Source: Escarpia spicata (taxonomy: Eukaryota > Annelida > Polychaeta > Sabellida > Siboglinidae). From it: a DNA stretch of 64,000 bases. Positions 44,560 through 56,499 of this stretch are shown here, piece by piece; positions within the stretch are counted from its first letter, which is position 1, and every line of letters begins with the position of its first letter. The translations under genes were made by a program, and so were the position numbers. The stretch is taken from the NCBI GenBank assembly GCA_963995525.1, contig OZ023208.1:21168210-21232209 (forward strand), in the 5' to 3' direction. A model generated the notes under the pieces. That model was not told the DNA's origin. It searched no databases and was given only the letters and a program-made list of their open reading frames with translations.

Positions 44560-45101
44560 TTAATCAAATTGAAGTTAGTCCGAACACCCCTCCCCTTGAC
44601 GTGACCATATTTGAAGGTTTTATTTCTGAGATTCTAAGCACATTTCTCTGAAAAGCTAAAAGTAATTTTTCATTGCTATGCAGCCAGTTTAGGGGCAAAC
44701 AGAGGTGACAAGAAGGGTTCTGGCGGGGGTTTGTTTATGGAGCGGGTTCGTGAAAATAAGATTAGTCCGAATCCCCCCCCCCCAAAATGATCGTATCTGC
44801 CGGTTTAATTCTGCACAAATTTCATTGGACAGCTCAATGTAATTACGGATTGCTATGCAGCTGGTTTATCGGGAAAACGGAGGTGGGTATGAGGATTTCG
44901 ACCGGGGGGTTAGTTTTTATAGGTGGCTCGTAAACGTGGGATTAATCCGAACCCACATAAAACATGTGTCATATTATTATTATTTAAATTCGGTGCACAT
45001 TTCATTGAACAGTTAAACGTAATTATTGATTGCTATGCAGCTGGTTTACTGGGAAAACAGGGGTGGGGTAAGGGTATAGGCGAGGGTTCTAGGAATGGTT
45101 C
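44560..45101 (+). repeat. Tandem repeat of about 180 bp, cut by the assembly gap
   Basis: Three diverged units share ATTGCTATGCAG(C)(T/C)(G/A)GTTTA (near 44669, 44850 and 45030), TAGTCCGAA or TAATCCGAA, and ACATTTC(A/T)..GAA. The third runs into the gap, which suggests that a longer satellite array collapsed there. Confidence 0.75.
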
Positions 45102-45301
45102 NNNNNNNNNNNNNNNNNNNNNNNNNNNNNNNNNNNNNNNNNNNNNNNNNNNNNNNNNNNNNNNNNNNNNNNNNNNNNNNNNNNNNNNNNNNNNNNNNNN
45201 NNNNNNNNNNNNNNNNNNNNNNNNNNNNNNNNNNNNNNNNNNNNNNNNNNNNNNNNNNNNNNNNNNNNNNNNNNNNNNNNNNNNNNNNNNNNNNNNNNNN
45301 N
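45102..45301. other. Assembly gap (200 N)
   Basis: Exactly 200 undetermined bases; the true length is unknown. All frames across it are meaningless. Confidence 1.
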
Positions 45302-45611
45302 CTCTCCGATGGCATAGGTCGCAACACACTGGCACGAACAGTCAGGGTTAGTGGCAAGGTGGTGGGGAAAAAAGCAAACCAGTCAGGAGGATCTATACAG
45401 GCAACGGGCAGAGAGACCCCGAACATCCCCTGTTTCCATATAATAAACTACATCCTTCTGGCCGCCGCTTTCAACTCCCTCACTGTAAATTGAATCGCAC
45501 TCGAAACTCATTTGTTCCCTCGTTAGTTAGACTAATGATTAACTGAGATTTGAGTAACTGACCTTCGTTCCCCTCCACCTCTGCCCGTCTTCCCTGCCAG
45601 TCTGACGCTAA

Positions 45612-46335
45612 GGCCATGTTCACACTGGTAATTTTAGCGGAGGCGCGTACAGTTCGCGAACGGTTCGCGTTCAGGTGGCCGTGTACACACCTGGTTCCGC
45701 TGCGTCGGGTGCGTCGGGTCCACTCAGACCACCTCTAGATGTGTTCTCAGTGGACGCGAACGGTACGCGCCCACTTGTCTCTGTAATGTGAACGCGCTAG
45801 TAGGCGCGTCTGCGTATTTTATTCTCTTGGACATTTTACTGCTAAACTCATATTTTATTTGTCTACCCATGATTGCATGTGTAAATATTAAAATTATTAT
45901 ATATATATATATATACATACATATACATATATACTTGAGTTATCTCATATATTTTAATAATATTCAAATAGCAGTTTTTTTTTAATGAATTAAATTACAT
46001 TATTTGACTGTTTTTATAATTATTACATTATATTACGTTTATATTTTATATTTATGTGCTCATATATCACGTACATTTACTGTTTTACATTATTAGATTC
46101 TTGTACAGCGCTTTGAGCATTGACATGTGACCCGAACAAATGACATGCCACGAGTAATTTAATTGGGTCAGAACCGTTCGCGAACCAGACGCAGTGCGTA
46201 CACGACGGACGGTTGGCGAACGGTTTGCGTCGGCTCAATTGTTAGTAGTGTGAACGCAACTCGACGCAAAGTCGACCGGACACCAACGGTACACTAGAAT
46301 CCGGTACGCGAACCGGACCCAGTGTGAACACGGCC
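45612..46335. mobile_element. Harbinger-type MITE with TAA target duplication (724 bp)
   Basis: Left end GGCCATGTTCACACTGG and right end CCAGTGTGAACACGGCC are inverted with one mismatch. Both are flanked by TAA (45609-45611, 46336-46338), the TWA target of PIF/Harbinger elements. Subterminal GTTCGCGAAC-type words repeat inward on both sides. No transposase is encoded. Confidence 0.82.
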
Positions 46336-46338
46336 TAA

Positions 46339-47191
46339 GTGAGCCTGAGATGATCTGTGATTTGTGAAATGATTTAACTTTTTAAAAACCTTTGTAACTT
46401 ATTTAACATACTTAACTCATTTTAACTTATATATTTATTTAACCGATATAACTTATATTACTATTTGTTATTCTTACATTGTTATATTGCATGTACATTT
46501 GTTGTATTTGTTTTAGTAAGCTGCTACATTCCAAATGAATTTCCCTCCCAAGGGACAATAACATATTGTGATTGGGTGATTGATGGACAATGGCAGCCAA
46601 TGCTGCTAGCCTGGCTCAAGAGTTGACCCATCCCGTCGTGCTGATGATAGCCATTCTGACTTGTTTAACATTAGTTATGAATATTCCGATTGTGACTGTA
46701 TGATCTATCGTTGCTGTTTCCGCTGGCACTGACTGCGATTCTTAGTGGTATTTACTAACACAAAGCAACACAACTGCAATTGTTTTTTTAATTTCACACG
46801 TCACTCTCCCCTGAGGCTCACAAAAAACTCCATCTATACCCCGTTGAGGCCAACATGGTTAGCGTACACCACCCATACACATAATTCCCCATTTACGCCC
46901 CATTGCATTATGGGTCTGCATGTTTATTAATTGTTAAGACTTACCATCTTATGTGTATACAATCGTTGTGTGTTGCAATTTCCACCGGTCCAGAAAGTGA
47001 CGCCCTGCCGTAAAAACAGATTGAATCTGCCAAGACCACTTAAATTTCAACAACCAAATGGATCGTTAAACATATCTGGGCAATCAGTATACTATAATAT
47101 ATAATAGTGTATCATGTATAACATGTTTTTTTCCGATAACACTCAGTCGTTTTTTTGCAAGGATACTGGTGTTAACATATGATGCCCATTT
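46339..47191. other. AT-rich sequence without a gene
   Basis: No coding or repeat structure recognised up to the third copy of unit R. Confidence 0.45.
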
Positions 47192-47526
47192 AACACAATA
47201 AGAAAATATAAGAAAACCTAAACTTACGAAGAGTTGGCAATGGTGCCGGCAACATGCAAACGTGAGTTTGAGTAACCGCAGGAGAATGAGGCCGAGAGAG
47301 TGTGTTGTTGAAGGAACGTGTATGTTACACTGCCTGGAATCAGCTTCGTTGGTAATTATTATTATCAACAGGAAATTCGCTGAATTGCTTTTGTTGAATG
47401 TAGTAATATCGCGTCTGGTCTGGGTATCAAAGAGAATGTAGTTAAACCAGCCGGACACTTTAGCTGTTTATAATAGCGAACGATGAGTCGGTCTCTTAAA
47501 ATGTTGTTTCGCGGGCAATATACGTT
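47192..47526. repeat. Third copy of unit R
   Basis: Nearly identical to 40834-41167 and 41301-41633 but with no CCCT array attached. On the minus strand all copies hold an open frame (FNYILFDTQTRRDITTFN...) ending at a donor-like TTC|GTAAGTTTAG, so the unit might carry an exon; I do not recognise the protein. Confidence 0.85.
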
Positions 47527-47754
47527 CAACAAAACCAGCCAACGTACGACGCCGACAAGTAATTCGTACATTGAAATGCCAATGTCGACCATTCTACGAA
47601 TTACGTCAGGTAGGGTCTAGTGGTGGACCGCGTCACACAGTAATTACGCGAAGCAGATGACGTTAACGTAGACACCTGGGGTATGTCGGACTTCTGCCGT
47701 CGCGAAGTTGGTATGCATGGACCGGACGTTAGACCGATACAATAAAGTCAGAAA

Positions 47755-48294
47755 CTAACGCCATTGTCCCGACGTTTGGTGTTCGGCTAATTTTAGACGA
47801 GGGGATCTCGGGAAACCCCAAACAGTTTTGCGAAGAGCGCAGGCGCCTTCCGTTACTTCCTTCCGGGTAACATTCGTGTTTCTAGTTGTTGTAAACACGG
47901 AGCTTAGCAGTGTCATTTTATTTACCCTGATTTTACGTTGATCCTCATACATTATAATGTAATCGTGGATATAACAAGGAAGGGAGTTAGACACTGACTC
48001 GCGTATTCCTCTCCCTATTCCTGAGGAATCTGTCAATGTGTCCTCGTTTTTGCTGGTTAACATGTCATTATTGATTATACTGGTGGGGGCACAGATGGTG
48101 CGTCCAATTGTTTTTGCAGTTTTAATAAAAACCTGATTAAATTCTTCCGAAAGATACCTATCTAGTAAATATTTAACACCTATTCCTAGAAATGTCTGCA
48201 AACAAACTATTAGAAAAGGTGTGCTGACTGAAGCTTTTACAAAAACATCAGCGAAATCCAAATCTCGTAATTTCGTAAAGGACGCCTGCGTCAA
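47755..48294 (-). CDS. Uncertain 179-codon ORF, possibly a GPCR tail
   Basis: The N-terminal part (VSTPFLIVCLQTFLGIGVKYLL, then DRYLSEEFNQVF) loosely resembles TM7 plus helix 8 of a receptor, but the NPxxY motif is absent. The rest is polar with no recognised domain. Its start lies in a copy of the short insert described at 48287. It could be a chance frame. Confidence 0.25.
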   Translation of the reverse strand: MTQASFTKLRDLDFADVFVKASVSTPFLIVCLQTFLGIGVKYLLDRYLSEEFNQVFIKTAKTIGRTICAPTSIINNDMLTSKNEDTLTDSSGIGRGIRESVSNSLPCYIHDYIIMYEDQRKIRVNKMTLLSSVFTTTRNTNVTRKEVTEGACALRKTVWGFPRSPRLKLAEHQTSGQWR

Positions 48295-48515
48295 AAACCG
48301 TGCGTCCTATTTGCGCTGTGGAAGTATCTATGTGACCAGAGCGTGTCACGTTAATCAGTGCGTTATCGGGCAGTGTGTTAACATAGGCCTATTTCAGTGA
48401 CACCATGTTTGACCTGACACACATTTCGTAGTCATCAGTATATAATAAATCTATGAAAATGTGAGTCAATCATTAGCCTTTTTATAGTTACCTAGGCTAG
48501 TCTCAACTCACTCTT
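48287..48515. repeat. Short interspersed element, copy 1
   Basis: Nearly identical to 51278-51511 (GCGTCAAAAACCGTGCG ... CAACTCACTCTTGAA), same orientation. Confidence 0.85.
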
Positions 48516-48519
48516 GAAT

Positions 48520-50990
48520 AAGAGTAGTGTCTAGATGAATAGTATTTTCAATCTGTTAAGGAAGTTCATGTGACTCGATCCCAGTATAATTCTGGTTGTC
48601 CTCAGTTCATCACTTCTTTTTATATTTCATGGCTTAGACCTCAGTGTCAACCCTGTAGATGCATCTTGTATAGAGTTTGCTTTCTTGCAAAATTTAATTG
48701 TTTAATTTAGGCTCAGCGCACTGCTCCGTTACTTCATGTTTGACTTTTATTATTACTTTCTCCTTGTGTGATTTGTATTGGGTAATTTCTCATGAGGTAG
48801 TCATCAAGTCTCGCCTTGGGGCTGTAATGCAGTGCATCATGTGAACCATACCTATCACAGAATGTGCCTTCTTAGACGCTTTAGCATACAGCTCCGTTAT
48901 CTCAAGTCTTTTCTATCTTTCTATCATGTTTCTATAGGGTCATTTTAATGAAGAGGTGCTAGTATTATGGTATTCTTGTGGAAATGTATTTGTTAATGGC
49001 TGCATAGTGAAATTAACAAAGCTGAACAAAATAAAGTAAGTAATATAAATAGACAAATAAACCAACACGGATAGATCATCTGTGAAGCATAACATGAGAA
49101 ATGGACCGAAAGTAACGAACAGTTATGCCTTGTTTCTATAGCATGTTACGTCTACCCAGTTTTGGCAACGAGGCATTTCATATCCACCATTTATAAACTT
49201 GACTGCAAGCACATCACAGAAGAATAACGTGTGTATAAAATAATGCTACTGACGATTGTTGGCCCATTTAAAGGCTGTTTTGGGAATTAATACTGGGAAG
49301 CCATTTGTATGCTAGAAGGACAGAAAATGTAAGCTTTCAAAGGATACCAAAGTCGTCGGGGTCGGTCCAGCTATAAGGATGCCAGCGACCTTTGAATTGA
49401 ACGTTTTTGGACGCATTTTGAGTTGTACATTTTTGCTTGCTTACCTATGTTTGCCTATATGCAATTGGTGCTCTAGGGAGTGGTGTCTCCTCAGCTGTAA
49501 ATACACATTCAACCATTCCCGACAACTTGGAATCGAAATAACTGCTATTTATATTATTTTTTAGATTGATGATGGTTTTATTATAGCAAACGTCGATACA
49601 GTGCATTCTATGGTACATCATATACATACATTTTTACAATAGTTTCTATAATGAGGGTATAAAGCCACGAGTGGCTGATGTTCCCTCTCAATAACAATCT
49701 AACACATATGTAATTCCATGGTGCAAGTAGAATAATTTAACAAAAAGAAATCAGATTGTGCAGTTGAAGAGAAAAAAACAGAAACACAAATCACAGCAAT
49801 AATATTTTCATGAATACATGCATTGAAATTGCAACAATGAATATTAATTATATTATCACTAATATTATTTACTGAAAAATCTCCTGAGTTGACATTTAAC
49901 CGTTACAAATGCATAAGAACAATCACAGTTGTTTTTATATAGTTCCATAGTTGTACATCTCGATGTCTAATGATTTTATACAATTCGGTGGTTTTTGGCA
50001 TCGGTAAGTGCAGTAGCTCGGCATGGCGTGTCCTGTAGTTGTGGAGTTCGTCATTTCTGAGGAACGTCCTTGTCATAGCCGATGGAAACATATACTTGAA
50101 AATGTTATACATATACAGAACAACTGTGTATTCGTAGATTTTTCTTTTTGGTAAAATCAACAGCTTCGTGAAGACATAGTTCAATACGGAGCTGACATAA
50201 TTATACGAATTGCATACTTTAGTAATTTGATTAGAGAATGAAAATATGTGTTACATGCTCCTCCCCACACTTCAATACAACAAGTTAGATGCGGATCCAA
50301 AAACGCATAGTATAAAGTCACAAGGGTTGATCTACTCAGCGTTTATGTAGTTTTGTTTTCAATTTCAGTAATTTGTTGTCCACCAATAAAGATATATTTC
50401 CTCTATTTCCTTCTTGATATAACGTATTTATTTCCATTTATGAGTTGCGTACAAATTTTTTATCCCAGGACGAACATAGCTCTTTCGTTTTATATGTTAT
50501 GTTTCCCTGATCTACTAACTTTTGGTGACAATATTATTTGAACCCAATGCCTTATTTTCCTCCACCTTGCTCCCTTGGTGGTGGGGTCTATATCACACAG
50601 TAGCTTCTTCGATTTTCTCGTTATTTCCCTCCATCTTTCTCTGTTGTCCGCATTGGCATTCCATTCTTGGCTGCACACCAGATAAAAACCCAATGTCGAG
50701 AGACAATATTCCTGGAACAGCATCTCAATATATCGAACATGCGATCGAACCATAACTGCACACAGATACATTATAGCCTACCTACTCTTGACCAAAGTGA
50801 TTTTTTTTCAAATCTGTTAACGTGTACTCTCTACGTTGACATTTTTAGTAATTTGTTTGCTGTTGGTGACAGAAAACAACACACATTTGTTTTACGTGCG
50901 CATATAACCATGGCGCGTGTGTTTGCTGACTTGAACATATGCTGGAAATATGCGTGGGTCGGTAATACAGAATATGAGTAGAAGATTCAG
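48520..50990. other. Host sequence without a recognised gene
   Basis: AT-rich. The minus strand at 50184-49903 has a weak LINE C-terminus look (FTKLLILPKRKIYEYTVVLYMYNIFKYMFP, LRNDELHNYRTRHAELLHLP), continuing in fragments to about 50300. Nothing else is convincing. Confidence 0.4.
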
Positions 50991-51003
50991 GTGTATCATT
51001 CGT

Positions 51004-51990
51004 TGTGTAATCAGCAGCTGTCATCCAGCCTGGCGCCCGTTTCCCGGTAGAACTGTCGCACGTCGCTCCGGAATATCGGACTTATGAAGCTGTGTATGAA
51101 CTGGTTGACGACGGAATTGATCGCGTACACCCGCCTCATGTCAGCAGGGACGGGTTTAGTTTTTCAGAAAGAACGGCAGCTAAGACACAACGAAGATGTT
51201 GACGATTTGAACGCGTCTCTACTTCGTGGTATTGCCACGACAACATGATGTCGAGCAACAGTCATCCGCTTTAACAATCCGCGTCAAAAACCGTGCGTAC
51301 TATTTGCGCTGTGGAAGTATCTATGTGACCAGAGCGTGTCACGTTAATCAGTGCGAGATCGGGCAGTGTGTTAACATAGGCCTATTTCAGTGACACCATG
51401 TTTGACCTGACACACATTTCGTAGTCATCAGTATATCATAAATCTATGAAAATGTGAGTCAATCATTAGCCTTTTTATAGTTACCTAGGCTAGTCGCAAC
51501 TCACTCTTGAACATCCGCTTTAACAAGATGATAGCCATGACACTGTATGCCAAAATCACGACGACAAACGTTACATTTGCGAGGGCTGCAGAGAGGATGA
51601 TATACACGTGGTTGAGGCCAAATATCAGTGTCGAACACAATATCGCTGAGTAATAAGTAGACACAGACGCAATGGCAGCGAGAGCCTTTTTTGTCCCTTT
51701 AGTGCTGATGGTGAACTTGTGCGGCTTAGCTATGGCCAGGCAGCAGTCAGCGGCAAGAAACGCCAGCAGACTCATAAAGAAGATTATGGACGCGTTGAAC
51801 ACTTAGATGATTTAGAGTGATCCTTTTGATGTTTTGAAGACCACCATTTAGTCATATTACGATACACACGCATATCGCTGTGTCGACAATGCTCAACGCA
51901 AACATGTACGCCCTGATAGATGTCGCCATCCTTCGAAAGTACACGACGGCCACAAATAGGTTTCGTGGTATGCCCAGAATGCATATCGAA
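51004..51990 (-). pseudogene. Rhodopsin-like GPCR pseudogene, relative of the split receptor
   Basis: On the minus strand: TM1 end and TM2 near 51985-51860 (GIPRNLFVAVVYFRRMATSIRAYMFALSIVDT), TM3-TM5 in 51802-51485 (FLAADCCLAIAKPHKFTISTKGTKKAL, VTFVVVILAYSVMAIILLKRMFK), and the TM7/helix 8 end near 51160-51020 (INSVVNQFIHSFISPIFRSDVRQFYRE, in the place of NPxxY). A stop follows TM2, TM6 is missing, and a 234-bp insert with a 15-bp target duplication sits after TM5. It is a close relative of the receptor cut by the Polinton. Confidence 0.75.
51278..51511. mobile_element. Short interspersed element, copy 2, with 15-bp target duplication
   Basis: CATCCGCTTTAACAA occurs at 51263-51277 and again at 51512-51526, flanking the insert. 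The same 230-bp sequence stands at 48287. A 15-bp duplication points to target-primed retrotransposition, so this is probably a SINE-like or other non-autonomous retroelement; no clear tRNA-type promoter boxes were seen. Confidence 0.75.
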
Positions 51991-51999
51991 ACAGTATTT

Positions 52000-52860
52000 G
52001 ATTTGTAGAAATGTGTAAACTGACAGAATTCGAAATGTTTTGTTCTATAGTCGATATATTGTAAAATGATGAAACACTAGCTGGTTTCCTATCGTTGTTT
52101 TTCCTGTTCTGAAATACGTTCTAAATGATTGTGAGGAGGTCGTCCAGTATTTATATGTGGTTGTTCACTGTATGTTACAACTTCACCGGGATCAACTAAC
52201 TTGTGTGTAGTAGCGATATCGCTAATTACCAACTATCGCGTCACCTTTCAAAGTCCTACAGTGCCTGAACTGATACCGACATGGGTACTGTTATGCCGAC
52301 GGCAATATCGTGTTCATCACTGGCTGGACACCACATAAGCTGTTTCAAATCAATATACACACGCATGCCGAAATAGATATATTTGTATTACATCCGTAAT
52401 ACTGTACCTGCCTCGCTCATTGTGAGAGGCACAATCGCTGTGATGATGAGTATAACGATTAATTGTAAACGTGCCTGTCACGTATACTATCAACATAGGC
52501 AGATCCACGATGGGCCTGGGGGCACGAGCCCCCTAGAAACTTTTTAACAGCACCCCATCCCTTCTTCCGATGGCAGTATCCGACGACATCGGAGGAATCG
52601 AGCTGAAGCTCCGGTTCAATGTCTGGGTAAACTGGCTTGCCCTTAGACATGTTGAACGTGCCCCCGAAATTGTGAACGTCGCCGCGAAAATCCAACAGCA
52701 CCCTCATCTTCCACCGAAGATGAATTTTGTTCGGCCACCAAGATTTTTGGCGAGCCACAACGGACTAGCAACTGGAGGAGTACCCTCTCTGGATCCTCCG
52801 ATACATTATCGTAATTTAGATGTACCTGGATACTAAACAATTAAACAACTAGGTTTTTTC
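52000..52860. other. Host sequence with a diverged repeat, no gene
   Basis: The part 52490-52810 shares AACAGCACCC and CCGATG.CAG-type words with 5800-6020 and may be a remnant of an old DNA transposon; the family is not clear. Confidence 0.35.
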
Positions 52861-52863
52861 ATT

Positions 52864-52907
52864 ATACGAAACCCCATTTATATATATATATATATACGTC
52901 TGTATAA

Positions 52908-52951
<44 letters not shown>

Positions 52952-53023
52952 TATACATACATATTTATACAGATATGTTTATTATTAATTAATATATATA
53001 TATATATATATTGGGTTTCGTAT
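52864..53023. repeat. TA-rich foldback element
   Basis: ATACGAAACCC (52864-52874) and GGGTTTCGTAT (53013-53023) are perfect inverted ends. Inside, TCTGTATAAATATGTATA and TATACATACATATTTATACAGA pair around (TA)n. Confidence 0.75.
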
Positions 53024-53171
53024 TATATATTTGTATAATGCTCAGGGTATAGCTTGTGCAGCTCTTTCGCAACGTCTCGTCTATGTTTATATGATGTGTC
53101 CTATAAACATAGAGCTCTATTATTTATTCAATTTTCCAATATGATTGATAACAATTATTTCTTAGCGCAAT

Positions 53172-54965
53172 ATGGTGGTCTATTCTCTCTATCACATATT
53201 CAAAACGGGTGACATGAATGAAGATGAGGGTTTTGAACCATATCAACATTCACCATACTTTGGCGATGATAATTTAATAAACCATTTAACGAACAAGGAA
53301 AGTAAATTTATTTTGATAAGCCTAAACTGTCAGAGTTTAAATGCAAAAATTGACGAAACTAAAATAAAGCTAGAGACATTCAGAAGTAGTGGATGTGAGA
53401 TTACTGATCTATGTTTACAGGAAACATGACTCGATGACACTTCTTTATTCCAAATATATGTATATACGTTAATATGACAAGGCAAAATCTTTAGTGCACA
53501 TGCTGGCTTGGCAATATACCTCAGCAACAAGTACAATTAAAAATCTGTAAAAATCCATGCTAATACAGACACTTGGGAAGGTCAATTTATTGAAATAACA
53601 TGTTGTGCCGTGAAGAAAAAATTATTCTTGGAAATATGTATAGACCACTTAGAGATATAATTGAAAATTACCGTATATTTACAAACGAATTTGCATGAAA
53701 TTTTGTTGATTTAAAAAAATATATAAAAGTGAAATAATAATTGCAGGAGATTACACTATTGACTTGCTTAAAATTTACGAAAAACCCATAATACGTGAAT
53801 ATTTCGATACAATCGTATCACATGGTTTCTTCCCTAAAATTACTATGCCAACACGACTTTCAGAATATCATGGAACAATCATTGATTATTTTTTATGCAA
53901 TCTGTCAAATGCATTCTTCAAATCCTCAGCTGGTATTTTAGTGAGCCATATTTCTGATCACTTTCCGTACTTTCTAAGTCTAGACTATGTCGAAACCTCT
54001 AATGCGATACCAAGCTTTATACGAATAAAACAATAAAATAGTGACTCACTCAAAAAATTTAAAACTTAAATTATTGACTCAAATCTTTATGATAAACTTA
54101 ACACAGATACGCATGCGGATCCGAATGAAAACTACAATATCCGATGAAATTGTTACTGCAGCTTTGGACAAATTTCTACCTATTAAAGTAATTAAATTTA
54201 ACAAATATAAATATAAGAAAACTCCTTAGATTACCAAGGGCATTATTATGTCGATAATGTTTAGAAACAAATTGTATTCGAGAATGAAACAGACTCACGT
54301 AAATACAGAGCATTACCATACACTTAAAACTGACTTACATATTTATATAACATTCTTAAAAGTAATCTTAGATTAGCTAAGCAAATGCATTACCAATCCA
54401 GTTTTGAAAAGCATGATGTTAAAAAGACGTGGTGTTTAATTAAAGAAAGTATTCAGAAAAGTCAACACAAAGAACAATTTCCAGATTTGTTCAAAGTCGA
54501 TGGGGAAATGATTAGCGACAAATGCATTATTACAAACATATTTAACACGTTTTTTTACTAATGCTGGTCCTACTCTAGCCTCTAAAACAACTACTAGTGG
54601 AGGTAAATCATACAAATATTACCTGAATAACCCGATTTGTTATCCAACAAATAAAATTTTACTATAAATTAATTAACAATCTTTTACCCTGCTACTTTAA
54701 GTTTTTTCCAAGCACACACATCTATGATATTCATCAGCACTGCACACGTGAAAGAAATAATCTGTATATGTCCAGATTCAAACATGAATTTGCGAAAAAA
54801 TGCATTAGACACAGCATAGTAGAGACAGTTAACAATACACCAAGTATTATCATTAATACAATTTACACCCACAGTCTATATGGTTTTTCAACATACACAA
54901 AAAACGTTTTTATTTTAAATTATGAATCCACTTGTATCCATAATTGCTTTATTTGTAACTCGTAA
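53172..54965 (+). pseudogene. LINE remnant: endonuclease and C-terminus, reverse transcriptase deleted
   Basis: Frames in order: ISLNCQSLNAKIDE and LCLQET (endonuclease start), GDYTIDLLK with ISDHFPYF (endonuclease end), a linker (KVDGEMISDKCIITNIFNTFF), then directly a C-terminal part (HEFAKKCIRHSIVETVNNTP, THSLYGFSTYTK) from 54768. The RT core is missing, so an internal deletion is likely. Many stops; an old copy. A 3' tail ending TTCTGAGTTCTGAG lies at 55240-55259. Confidence 0.7.
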
Positions 54966-55267
54966 TACGTATTGGAATGTATACCAAAGTATCCATATAT
55001 ACGTCAATATGTAAACGAGTACATATAATCAGTCCGTGTATTATGTATGCATGTTGATACATTGAGTAATTATCAATTATAAAAACAGGTAATATGCTAT
55101 TCTAATTTGTATCATGTAAATTTTATTGTTGTTTATATTTATGGGGTGGCTTCTGTTCTAGCGATATTATATATCTTAATGGGAGTCTCCCGACCTTATC
55201 TATTATTTACGTTATTCTTTGTATATTTATAGGTCAAATAAATTGATTCTGAGTTCTGAGTATATAC

Positions 55268-55299
<32 letters not shown>

Positions 55300-55539
55300 G
55301 AACATATCGCGTTGTCCATATAGAGTAGTAGACTATCAGTCAGTGGAAAGTAGGTCAACAACTGTGTTTATTTTTAATTGATATATATATATATATATAC
55401 ATATGTATATATAAATATATATATATACACCCTGTATATGTATATATATATATATATGTAACCAATAAACACAGTTGTTGACCTACTTACCACTGACTGA
55501 TAGTCTACTACTACTCTGTATGGACAAAGCGATATGTTC
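55300..55539. repeat. Hairpin element around (TA)n, copy 1
   Basis: Arms 55300-55372 and 55464-55539 are inverted copies (GAACATATCGC ... GGTCAACAACTGTGTTTATT) with few mismatches, around TA repeats. Confidence 0.88.
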
Positions 55540-55550
55540 CAATTCAGTTT

Positions 55551-56400
55551 ATGTCTACAATTTACTTTTACATGTCTAAATATGTGTTTGCTTTTAGTGA
55601 TAACGACACTGGAAAAGCCTTAAATAGGATCACCTTAGAAAGGACCAAAGATAACACAGTCGATCTACTACTAACAGATCAGCAAGTTGGTTTCCGTCAG
55701 AACAGATCATGCGTGGATCAGATCGCAACACTTAGCGTCACAATAGAGCAATCCTTGGAGTGGAACTCATCGCTCTACATCAGCTTCGTCGACTACGAGT
55801 AGACAGTGTAGACAGGGACATTCCCTGGAAACTACTAACGACATTATGGCATGGTAACCAAGCCAGCTCAACAACAGCTATGAAGCAACGGGCTGCAGTG
55901 TAATCCGTTGAGGACACGCTCGCGAGTCGTTTTGAAGTGAAGACAAGAGTTACACAAACGACCTCCTGCCCCTTTTTGTCCTGTCCATTGATTGGATTAT
56001 GAAGACGTACACAATGCACAGGTGGAATCGAATCAAGCAGATGCTATTGACGAAACAGGACGACCTAGTTGTCGTATCCATAATTGCTTTATTTGTAACT
56101 CGTAATACGTATTGGAATGTATACCTAAGTATCCATATGTACGTCAATATGTAAACGAGTACATATAATCAGTCCGTGTATTATGTATGCATGTTGATAC
56201 ATTGAGTAATTATCAATTATAAAAACAGGTAATATGCTATTCTAATTTGTATCATGTAAATTTTATTGTTGTTTATAATTATGGGGTGGCTTCTGTTCTA
56301 GCGATATTATATATCTTAATGGGAGTCTCCCGACCTTATTTATTATTTACGTTATTCTTTGTATATTTATAGGTCAAATAAATTGATTCTGAGTTCTGAG

Positions 56401-56499
<99 letters not shown>

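Noticed and set aside
44923..45493. Frames through the run of N
   Set aside because: They cross 200 undetermined bases and have no meaning.
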